64,000 nt of DNA, from the NCBI GenBank assembly GCA_036365515.1, contig CM070876.1, positions 125,375,810 to 125,439,809 on the forward strand, in the 5' to 3' direction. This stretch comes from Torymus aiolomorphi. Lineage: Eukaryota > Arthropoda > Insecta > Hymenoptera > Torymidae. Shown here one piece after another: positions 11,433 to 20,641 of this stretch (the stretch's first letter is position 1; every line of letters begins with the position of its first letter). The notes beneath the pieces are model-generated. The model saw nothing but the letters and a program-made list of their open reading frames with translations, had not been told where the DNA came from and did not search any database. The translations under genes were made by a program, and so were the position numbers.

Positions 11433-12066
11433 ATGAAAAATATGAACAACGATGAATTAAGAAAGGAACGCTAAAAAGAAGCATTACGTAAAAAAGAAGC
11501 ATAAATCAAAGATAAAAATAGTGATAGTAGTAAAATAGTTGAAAAAAAAACTAATGAGAAAAATGCAGAAATTGGAAAAAACTCAAAAAATGAATTGCGA
11601 TGAATTAAAAAAGGATCGCGAAAAAGAAGCGATACGTAAAAGAGAAGCATATATCAACAAAAGAAATAGCGATGATAGTAAAATAGTCGAAAAGAAACTA
11701 AAACGAAAAATGCAGAAATTGAAAAAAAGGCAAAAAATGAATAGTGATGAATTAAAAGATGAACGCGAAAAAGAGGCATTAGGTAAAGAAAAAATTTATT
11801 GGAAAGCACAAAGTGACGAATGTGAAACAAAAATAAAAGAATTCGAAAAGGAAACGATAAATGATAAAAAAATACGAAATATGAATGAATTAGTTGAAAT
11901 TCGATCAGAAGACAATTTAAAAAAAAGAAAGTATTCTGAAAGTGTAATGACAAAAGAAATAATAACATCAACTAAAAAATTAAAAATTGATAATAAAGAA
12001 AGATATTTCAACGTATATGATGATTCAAACGTATTAATAATGGGTAAGAAATTAGAAATCGTGTAA
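11433..12066 (+). pseudogene. Lysine-rich repeat linker of the Helitron protein
   Basis: Four copies of a unit like MNSDELKxEREKEALRKKEAY can be read from about 11280 to 11830. The frame of the protease continues past TAA 11430 with stops at 11472 and 11502, then shifts at an A9 run (11542-11550) into the frame open from 11539 to TAA 12064. Charged helical repeats of this type precede the zinc-finger part in other Helitron proteins and probably bind DNA or form coiled coil. That role is inferred. Confidence 0.6.
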
Positions 12067-12123
12067 AAACGAATTCAAAATAGAAATGAAAATAGCTTAA
12101 TATTAATTAGCAAATCAAAAATT

Positions 12124-12945
12124 ATGGGTCGAATAGCAAATGTAGAATTTAACGAGAACCTAATTAACGTAAGTTATTTGGGTTCTATGTTTGAGATCTG
12201 TAAACATTGTAATGCTAAGCATTTTAGTTTTGAATGTACTCAAGATAAACAATTTAGTAATTGTTGTCATAAGGGAAAAGTATCTTTACCAGAAAATCTA
12301 CCTTATCCATATAAGTTAGAGAACTTGTCTACAGGACTATTAATGGATAGTATTAACTTCCGAAAAAATATTCGGTCATATAACAATGCTCTTGCATTTG
12401 CAAGTTCTGGAGCTAATTTTGAAAGTTTGTCTAGTAGTGGACCGCAAGTAATTAAAATTTGTGGGCAAATATATAATAATGTTTATGCTTTGCATCCAAA
12501 TATAAATGAAGCTCGAAAATATGGACAATTGTACGTTCTTGATAATGAAAAAGACACAGCTCAACGAAAAAACCATAAAAGTAATTCTGATATAAAAGCA
12601 GAATTGCTTAGTGAATTAGATAGCTTATTAAGAAATATTAATCCATATGCTAAAGCCTACAAAATGATGTATGAAGTAGAAAGAAAAGAATTAGAACGGT
12701 GTGTAAAAATTGGCAGCATGCTGAGAGAAGTTAGTATGATTATAAAACGAAATGGTAAATTAGATAAAAATAGATATAATGAAGCTTCTTGCAATGAAGT
12801 TGCTATGATATTTGTTGGAAAAGATGGTAAACCTCCTATAGAAAGAGATATTGTTGTATATTCAAAACATGAAAAACCAATGAGTATTCCTCAAATAATT
12901 AAACACACAGATCCCATCACATATCCACTCATTTATCCAAATTGA
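12124..12945 (+). pseudogene. Helitron N-terminal zinc-finger and Rep-associated domain
   Basis: CKHCNAKHFSFEC followed by CCHKGKVSLPENLPYP, RKNIRSYNNALAFASSGANF and HPNINEARKYGQLYVLD are the conserved block at the start of Helitron Rep/helicase proteins. It is in the same frame as the preceding linker, with a single stop (TAA 12064) between them. A TGA at 12943 ends the frame; the next motif continues beyond it, so the stop is a lesion. Confidence 0.85.
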
Positions 12946-14697
12946 GGTTACGGATGAATGCCTAATATGAAATGCAAAAATGGTAGTAGTAATATATCAA
13001 ATTTACAATTTTATAATTATAGATTGTCTGTAAGGAATGGATTTAATCCCTATCTCAATTTAGGAAAATATCTCAACAGGCAATAATTGATGCATTTCTT
13101 AAAGTTGAAAGCTCAAGATTATATTTTATAAGAAAAAATCAAACTATTTTAAGAAGTGATTTTTACAAAGGGGTAATGGACTATTTACATAAAAAAAAAG
13201 AGTCAGAAAATATGTAAATTGGAAAAATGTTAATTTTACCGTCAAATTTTACAGGTAGTCAAAGATTTTATAACAAAATTATATGGATTCAATGTCCATT
13301 GTAAATCGTTACGGAAAGCCTGATTTATTTAATAACAATGACATGTAATCCAAATTGGAAAGAAATATCAGAAAATTTAGAACATTAAGAAACAGCAATC
13401 GATCGACCTGATATTGTTGTCAAAGTATTTCATCAAAAAGTACAAGAATTTAAAAAATTAGTAAATAAACGAGGTGTTTTAGGAAAATGTATTGCTTATA
13501 CTTACGTAATTGAATTTCAAAAGCGAGGATTACTTCACATGCATTTGTTATTATTTTTAGATGAAAATGATAAAATTAATACTTCAGAAAAAGTTGATGA
13601 ACTAATAAGTGCGGAAATTCCAAATGAAGACATTTATCCACATTTATATGACGTTGTAAAACAATTTATGACTCATGGACCTTGTGGAGAACAAAATATG
13701 GGTTCTCCTTGTATGAATAAAAATACGCAAAAATGTACTAAAAATTTTCCAAAAAATTTTAATAACAAAACATCTCTTAATTCATCAGGATATCCATTAT
13801 ATATGCGAAGAAATGATGGAAAAAAAATAAACTATAAGGGTAAACATTCTAATAAAGTTGCTGCTAATCGATTTGTAGTTCCGTACAACCCGTATTTGTT
13901 GTGAAAATTCAACTCTCACATTAACGTAGAAGTATGTTCAACTGTACAATGTATTAAATATTTGTTTAAATATTGTTATAAAGGTCACGATTGTGCATTT
14001 ATTGAAATAACCAATATTGATTTAAATTTAAAAGATGATAATAACAGTAGTAATGAAAAAGATAATAATCAAAATGACGAATATGATTATAATGAGATTA
14101 AACAATATATTAATACAAGATATTTATGCCCACCAGAAGCTATGCATAGACTGCTGGAATATGTATTACATGACACATCACATACGTTTAGCTGTATACG
14201 ATGAAAATGCACAAGAAGTATATTTTAATGAAGGTCGAGAAAACGAAATACTAAATAAAAATGTTGAAACTACATTAACGGCATATTTTAAATTAAATCA
14301 AATTGATTCAGAAACACGTAATTATTTATATTCCGAAATTCTAATACATTACACATTTGATGAAAACCTTAAGACATGGAATAGAAGGAAAAAAACTAAA
14401 AGACCTATATTAAGTAGAATGTATTTAGTTAATCCAAAAGATCGACAAAGTTATTTCATTAGACTATTGCTTTTACACGTTAAAGGAGCTACTTCATTCG
14501 AAAATTTACGTACCGTTAATTGTGTAATACATCCCACATTTTATGAACCTGCTGTTGCAAAACATTTAGTGAATGAGGATGAAGAGTGGGATAGATGATT
14601 AAAAGAAGCGACACAAGTACAGTTTCCTACGGCACTTTGTGAATTATTTTCATTTATTTGTATTTATCATAATCCTATTAATGCAAGAGACCCGCGA
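12946..14697 (+). pseudogene. Helitron HUH Rep domain, broken
   Basis: After several shifts the text reads TMTCNPNWKEI (about 13335), DRPDIVVKVFHQKVQEFKKL, then EFQKRGLLHMHLLLFL, whose two His codons at 13536 and 13542 form the HUH metal site. IKYLFKYCYKGHD (about 13952-13990) supplies the tyrosines that would nick and join DNA. Downstream stretches to about 14690 (LSRMYLVNPKDRQSYFIRLL, FENLRTVN, LCELFSFICIYHNPINA) are the usual region between Rep and helicase. Stops and frameshifts are scattered through the whole region. Confidence 0.85.
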
Positions 14698-14744
14698 GAA
14701 AATGATTCGTATATACTTATATTTATATTTCTGGCACGTTTTGA

Positions 14745-14947
14745 CGAGTAAAAAAGATACGGAACGACTGTTTTGGCGAGTTTTGGACGTTTTTGACGAG
14801 CTCGCCAAAAGAGCTAAGATACTATAGGCCACTTTTGGCGAGTTTTATTAATACCTCAGCCCCAGAGAGGGATATTATTTCTTTAGTCAAGCATATACTT
14901 CAATCATGGTAAAAAACTATAGCTCGCCAAATAGGTTCACCAACATA

Positions 14948-14957
<10 letters not shown>
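14745..14957 (+). repeat. Hairpin-tipped element A, left copy
   Basis: The left part repeats the motif TTTTGGCGAG or TTTTGACGAG and the right end carries it inverted (CTCGCCAAA at about 14923). A core from 14861 reads CCCAGAGAGGGATATTATTT then CTTTAGTCA. The same 213-bp sequence occurs inverted at 18561-18773. It is followed by a (TA)n run. Confidence 0.75.
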
Positions 14958-14991
<34 letters not shown>

Positions 14992-15005
14992 TATATATTT
15001 CTGTT

Positions 15006-15344
15006 CACCGTTATGTTTCAGGACTTTTCATTGGTTTACCGCTATGTTTCAGGACATTTGCATGTTGTCAGGACTGTACTGAATTAGGAATATGTTTACC
15101 GCTACTTTTCAGGACATTTTTGTATTATTCAAGACATTTAGGGTTTCTTTCACAACGTTTTTTTCCGTAAAATTTTTCCGAAATGAACGTAAAATACTGC
15201 GAAACTGAAAGGGGGCGCCGCAGGCAACGTGGTGTTAGTCAACACCCTGAGGGATATTATTTCTTTAGTCACTTATATACTGTTTAATGTTTTATACCTA
15301 CTTCTATTGCAGAAAACCTGTAGGTGTCCTGGAAGGTAGCGGTG
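15006..15344 (+). repeat. Hairpin-tipped element B
   Basis: It starts with repeated ACCGCTATGTTTCAGGAC-like motifs (15007, 15038, 15098) and ends with the inverted motif GTCCTGGAAGGTAGCGGT. The core near 15245 reads CCCTGAGGGATATTATTTCT then TTAGTCA, shared with element A. There is no reading frame. Confidence 0.65.
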
Positions 15345-15429
15345 TACTAAGTTATATACCGGGTGTCCCATTTTAAAACCACAAGGCAAATATCTCGAAA
15401 ACTAAGGGAGATGGAAAAAAACTTTTAAT

Positions 15430-16110
15430 ACAAAAGTTGTAGGGTTCAAAGGGGCCCAACTGATCGTGACCTTGGTTATGACTTTGAGGTCAATGATCAA
15501 GGTCATTTGAAGGTCAAATCGATTTTTTCAAATGGGAACCCCCACTTTTGACCTCGTAAATCGAAAGAGCGGAAAATTTTACGTTCCGGTATGTCCTTGA
15601 GTCAAGGTCATGGTCATGGTCATGGTCATGTTTAAAATCAAAATCAATCAACGCATCAAAACATTCCCATAATTAGGCATACAGGACAAATTGTTAAATA
15701 CAAAAGTTGTAGGGTTCAGAGGGGCCCAACTGATCGTAACCTTGGTTATGACCTTGTGGTCAATGATCAAGGTCATTTGAAGGTCAAATCGATTTTTTCA
15801 AATGGGAACCCCCATTTTTGACCTCGTAAATGGAAAGAGCGGAAAACTTTACGTTCAGATATGTCCTTGAGTCAAGGCCATGGTCATGGTCATGGTCATG
15901 TTTAAAATCAAAATCAATCAACGCATCCAAACATTCCCATAATTACGCATACGAGTGTTAAATACAGAAGTTGTAGGGTTTGGAGCGGCCCAACTGATCG
16001 TGACCTTGGTTATGACCTTGAGGTCAATGATCAAGGTCATTTGAAGGTCAAATCGATTTTTTCAAATGGGAACCCCTATTTTTGACCTCGTAAATGGAAA
16101 GAGCGGAAAA
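15430..16110 (+). repeat. Left arm: three direct units of about 265 bp
   Basis: Units begin with GTTGTAGGGTT at about 15436, 15706 and 15969 and include CCAACTGATCGT, GGTCAATGATCAAGGTCATT and GACCTCGTAAAT. They recur inverted in 17785-18540. Confidence 0.85.
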
Positions 16111-16394
16111 TTTTACTATTTTTACTATTATCAATATTTACCAGGGTTAACCACTTATATCAAATAACAACAAACGTTAATAAGTGTTGACCACCTGTAT
16201 CCAATAGCGACCGGTAGTTGATCGGTAATAGTCAATAATTATTACTGTTTACATCAAATTGTTTTCAAATTGAGCACACTTATATTGGCACAGAAAATTA
16301 AACTTTTTCGTTTTAAAATATTGTATAGTATAATAACATATTATTTCTTTTGTGGTGTGTTTTGATAAATAATTGCATTTACAACTAAAAAAGA

Positions 16395-17453
16395 ATGCCT
16401 GACTATTCTGCTAATGACATAGTTGACATTCTTCTTATTTTAGGAGAATGTCGACGAAACTATCGAGAGGCAAGCAGATTGTATCGTGCTCGGTTCCCTC
16501 AACGACAGCATCCTGATCATACGGTAATACGTGACATTGAACTGCGCGGTCGACAAGGAAACTTCGTTCGAAGAAGGAGGACACTGAATGAACACGATTA
16601 TGAAAATAATCCTCGCTTTCTTGCTGTTCTAGCCATGGTACATTTAAATGTTCATGTCAGTTTACGCGAAATCGAGTTAACAATGGGTATTCCAAGATCT
16701 ACGGCCAATAGATATTTACGATATGCGCGTTACCATCTTTACTACATTACTCTAAATCAAGCTTTAACTGTGGAAGATTATCGACGGAGAATAACATTTT
16801 GCCAATGGGCAACACAACAAATTACTGATGATGAAAATTTCTTTAACAATGTTCTTTTTAGCGACGAGGCTACATTTCAGAGTACTGGTATGTTGAATCG
16901 CCATAATTGCCAGTACTGGTCTCCTATTAATCCTCATTGGATGCGAGAAGTTGATCATCAGCATCGCTGGAATGTAACGGTATGGTGTGGTATTATTAAC
17001 GGATGTCTGATTGGACCTTATTTTTTTGTAGGTCACGTAACTCAACATACTTATTTACAGTTGCTGAGAGACGAGCTGCCTCTCTTTCTAGAAAACGTTG
17101 ATCTCCATACAAGGGCCAGAATGTGGCTACAACAAGATGGTGCTCCTCCACATTATGCCAGAATTGTCAGAGATGTTCTTAATGAAAGGTTTAACGGTCG
17201 ATGGATTGGTAGAGGAGGTCCCGTAGCATGGCCACCAAGATCTCCAGATCTCACATCTCCAGATTTTTATTTATGGGGCTTCCTAAAAAATACAGTCTAC
17301 CGCAACAGGCCAACTACAAGAGATGACATGATTACACAAATCTGCTTAAGTATTCCACGTCAAGTATTATTAAATACTGTTAGAAACTTTAAAAGGAGAA
17401 TAGAATGTTGTCAACAAGTAAATGGTGTAACTTTTGAGCATCTTCTTCAGTAA
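16395..17453 (+). CDS. DD41D Tc1/mariner transposase
   Basis: 352 residues, uninterrupted. The N-terminal part (about 5-120) shows two helix-turn-helix regions, the first of the DUF4817 type common in insects (YSANDIVDILLILGECRRNY). The catalytic core has Asp157 (VLFSDEATF), Asp248 (WLQQDGAPPHY) and Asp290 (LTSPDFYLWG), giving 41 residues between the last two, a DD41D spacing. That group includes rosa-type elements. The enzyme would cut at the element ends and integrate at TA. ATG 16395 is the first in frame after an AT-rich leader. All catalytic residues are present. Confidence 0.9.
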   Translation: MPDYSANDIVDILLILGECRRNYREASRLYRARFPQRQHPDHTVIRDIELRGRQGNFVRRRRTLNEHDYENNPRFLAVLAMVHLNVHVSLREIELTMGIPRSTANRYLRYARYHLYYITLNQALTVEDYRRRITFCQWATQQITDDENFFNNVLFSDEATFQSTGMLNRHNCQYWSPINPHWMREVDHQHRWNVTVWCGIINGCLIGPYFFVGHVTQHTYLQLLRDELPLFLENVDLHTRARMWLQQDGAPPHYARIVRDVLNERFNGRWIGRGGPVAWPPRSPDLTSPDFYLWGFLKNTVYRNRPTTRDDMITQICLSIPRQVLLNTVRNFKRRIECCQQVNGVTFEHLLQ

Positions 17454-17529
17454 ATGGTGACCGAAACACTTGGATCCTATGACTAAATACACATGAACGT
17501 GGAATTTTCCAATGAATTTTTAGCTGGCC

Positions 17530-17790
17530 TGATCATCCCCGACCTTGCCTTAACTGGCCGGGTCATCTCCGACCTTACCTTAACTGACCGGGTCATTTCC
17601 GACCTTGCCTTAACTGGTCGGGTCATCTCCGACCTTGCCTTAACTGGCCGGGTCATCTCCGACCTTGCCTTAACTGGCCGGGTCATCTCCGACCTCGCCT
17701 TAACTGGCCGGGTCATCTCCGACCTTGCCTTAACTGGCCGGGTAATCTCCAACCTTGCCTTAGGTGACCGGGTCATCTCCGACTTTGCTC
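17530..17790 (+). repeat. 30-bp minisatellite, about eight units
   Basis: The unit is GACCTTGCCTTAACTGGCCG plus GGTCATCTCC. Because 30 is a multiple of three it gives an apparent VISDLALTGR repeat protein, which I do not take as a gene. It separates the transposase gene from the right arm. Confidence 0.9.
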
Positions 17791-18540
17791 TTAACTGCAC
17801 AGAAACTGACCATAACTTTGACCATGACCTTGACCCAAGGTCATATCAGAATTTTTCGGTTTTTCTATTTCGAGGTCAAAAGTGAGGGTTGCCGTTAAAC
17901 AAAATTGATTTAACCTTCAAACGACATCATCCTTGACCTCAAGTTCATGGTCAAGGTCACGATCAGTTGGGCCCTTCCAAACACCAGAACTTCTGTATTT
18001 AACACTCGTATGCGTAATTATGGGAATGTTTGGATGCGTTGATTGATTTTGATTTTAAACATGACCATGGCCATGACCATGGCCTTGACTCAAGGACATT
18101 TGAAAAAATCGATTTGACCTTCAAATGACCTTGATCATTGACCTCAAGGTCATAACCAAGGTTACGATCAGTTGGGCCCCTCTGAACCTTACAACTTTTG
18201 TATTTAACAATTTGTCTCGTATACCTAATTATGGGAATATTTTGATGCGTTTATTGATTTTGATTTTAAACATGACCATGACCATGATCATGACCTTGAC
18301 TCAAGGACATATCTGAACGTAAAATTTTCCGCTCTTTCCATTTACGAGGTCAAAAGTGGGGGTTCCCATTTGAAAAAATCGATTTGACCTTCAAATGAAC
18401 TTGATCATTGACCTCAAGGTCATAACCAAGGTCACGATCAGTTGGGCCCCTCTGAACCCTACAACTTTTGTACTAAAAGTTTTTTTCCATCTCTCTTAGT
18501 TCTCGAGATATTTGCCTGGTGGTTTTAAAATGGGACACCC
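17785..18540 (-). repeat. Right arm of the DD41D element
   Basis: Inverted counterpart of the left arm with three units, ending in the terminal inverted repeat. ACATGACCATGGCCATGACC and GTTACGATCAGTTGGGCCCC are the complements of left-arm motifs. Confidence 0.85.
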
Positions 18541-18560
18541 AGTATATATATATGTATGTA

Positions 18561-18773
18561 TATATATAAGTATGTTGGTGAACCTATTTGGCGAGCTATA
18601 GTTTTTTACCATGATTGAAGTATATGCTTGACTAAAGAAATAATATCCCTCTCTGGGGCTGAGGTATTAATAAAACTCGCCAAATGTGGTCTATAGTATC
18701 TTAGCTCTTTTGGCGAGCTCGTCAAAAACGTCCAAAACTCGCCAAAACAGTCGTTCCGTATCTTTTTTACTCG
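18561..18773 (-). repeat. Hairpin-tipped element A, right copy (inverted)
   Basis: Reverse complement of 14745-14957 with few differences. Its core lies at 18629-18657 on the minus strand. It is flanked on both sides by TA-rich sequence. Confidence 0.8.
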
Positions 18774-18789
18774 TGCCCAATTGCCCAAT

Positions 18790-18837
<48 letters not shown>

Positions 18838-18841
18838 TGAA

Positions 18842-19037
18842 CAATTGGGCACTTTGAGGAGAAATTTCTATATATACGTATATGAATTAGGCACTACGAG
18901 GAGATTTGGCACTTTGAAGAGATTTTTGGCACTTTGAGGAGGCGCGAGAGTTTCGGTACCCAGAGAGGGGTTGATTTCTTTAGTCACGCTGACTGTACTC
19001 TGGGCGTCGAGACCCTAGCTCCTCAAAGTGCCCAATT
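18842..19037 (+). repeat. Hairpin-tipped element C
   Basis: It begins CAATTGGGCACTTTGAGGAG, repeats GGCACTTTGAGGAG-like motifs three more times to 18941, and ends with the inverse CTCCTCAAAGTGCCCAATT. The core from 18959 reads CCCAGAGAGGGGTTGATTTC then TTTAGTCA. The core region can also fold with CTCTGGG at about 18998. A (TA)n run precedes it and another follows. Confidence 0.7.
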
Positions 19038-19039
19038 AT

Positions 19040-19560
19040 ACTATGTGTATATATATATATATACTTATATATGTGTATATATCCTCATATAGAATTGTAT
19101 ATAAATATATATGAATTATGTCTCTATATAATTATGTATAAATATGTAAGGTTGTAGTTATTTATATACAATTACATGCAATGTTATTTATATACAAGCA
19201 CATGCAATTTTCTCCAACACCACGCATAACCATGAATGGTCATATATACGACTGAATATCATTTTGCATGGGTCTAAGCAACTGTACATAATCTTAGGTA
19301 AAATTCATGATTATGCATGGTGATATACATTTATGTATAATGGTGTACAATTTTATACATTAATATATAATTATATGAGTAATACAATCACTAAAATTTA
19401 TATGACAATACGAAATTATATAAAGTTATACATAATTGTATATAAATATATACGACCATGCATATTTATACACAGTTATATAGAGACATAAGTCATATAT
19501 GTTTATATATAGTTCTACATGAAAATATATATAATCATATATAACTATATACAAATCATT
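19040..19560. other. AT-rich tract, no gene seen
   Basis: Mostly TATATA and TTATATA steps, with short imperfect inverted pieces. It lies between element C and the resumed Helitron frame. Confidence 0.7.
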
Positions 19561-19572
19561 TTTACGCGGGAA

Positions 19573-20595
19573 ATTATATGAAGAATACAAAGTTTTCTTC
19601 TATAATCCCAATTATGAAAAAAGTATTGGTGAAAATATTGCATTGAATATAATTCATAAAAATTTACAAATAAATGGATATTCTTTAACTGATTTTAAAT
19701 TACCAGATATTTCTACGTATATAGAAGAATATAATGATGAGACATTTTATGAAAAATGCAATACACTGAATGAAGTACATCTTAAAATAAGTACACTCAA
19801 AACCAATCAAAAAAATATATTCAATACTGTTTTAGAAAGTTTGAAACAAAAACAGAAAAATTGTATTTTTATTGATGAAGTTACTTACTTAATATTCTAA
19901 TAGATTACTTGAAATTTTATAATATAACATTTTTATGTGTAGCTTGGACGGGTATTGCAGCGAATTTATTGAAAAATAGAAAAACAGTACATACCACATT
20001 TAAATTACCTTTGAATATAACCGAGAGTACCACATGTAATGTGAAACATAATTCAAATGATGGTAAAAAATTTAAAGAAGTACAAATTATAATATGGGAT
20101 GAAATATCCATGACATCTAAATTTGCTTTTGAAGCCGTTGACCGTCTTCTTGAAGATATATGCAATGCCAAAGAAATTTTTGGTGGTAAAACTGTACTTG
20201 TTTCAGGAGATTTTACGCAAATATTACCAGTTGTTCGGCATGGTAGTCGCATTGAAGTTATTGAGAATTCAGTCAAGTCCAGTTATGTATGGCCAAATTT
20301 TATACGCATGACACTAAATGAAAATCTTCGTGTATCTGATGATGATAATAATTTTAAAGAATGGCTATTAAATATAGGCGAAGCAAAACGTTCAAATTCA
20401 TATGAAGAAGAAAATGAGTTAATTCATATCCCTGATGAAATAATGACCAAAGAAGAAGATATTATTACAGAATTTTATGGAAATGAAATAAAAATTAACG
20501 ATAAAAATTTAAATGATAAAATTATTTTGGGACCTAAGAATAATGACGTTATTAACATTAATAATGAAATTTTAAACAGAATGGATGGGGATACT
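19573..20595 (+). pseudogene. Helitron helicase, N-terminal half, broken
   Basis: YSLTDFKLPD (about 19680) precedes the Walker A position, where only NCIFIDEVTYLIF and a stop remain; the GPGGTGK core is missing, apparently deleted. Later motifs are present: VAWTGIAANLL, IIIWDEISM (Walker B, about 20091), FGGKTVLVSGDFTQILPVV (about 20182), VWPNFIRMTLNENLRV and LGPKNNDVININNEIL. The text breaks off after RMDGDT at 20595, where the Penelope-like element is inserted. Without Walker A the ATPase cannot work. Confidence 0.88.
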
Positions 20596-20641
20596 TTAAA
20601 GTTGATAGAGGCACCCTCCATTGTTAATGTGAAATATAGTA

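Larger units (their letters stand above)
15359..18542 (+). mobile_element. DD41D Tc1/mariner transposon with long repeated arms
   Basis: Ends are CYGGGTGTCCCATTTTAAAA, inverted at 18523-18542, and are flanked by TA at 15357 and 18543. The arms are about 780 bp long and each carries three units of about 265 bp containing runs of GGTCATGGTCATGG. One intact transposase gene lies in the middle. Such long repeated arms are unusual for Tc1/mariner elements. Length is 3184 bp, and the transposase frame is open, so it may be young. Confidence 0.85.
14698..19572. mobile_element. 4.9-kb composite insertion in the Helitron
   Basis: Helitron protein stops matching after NPINA (about 14690) and resumes at KLYEEYK (about 19576). 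Both junctions carry CGCG followed within a few bases by GAAA. Just inside, the left end reads AAAATGATTCGTATATA and the right end, inverted, AAAATGATTTGTATATA. This looks like one element with short inverted ends that later collected other insertions, or a (TA)n-rich element that attracted them. Sequence from about 19040 to 19560 is AT-rich without frames and probably belongs to it. Confidence 0.45.

Noticed and set aside
17493..17885. VISDLALTGR repeat protein
   Set aside because: It arises from a 30-bp minisatellite whose length is a multiple of three.
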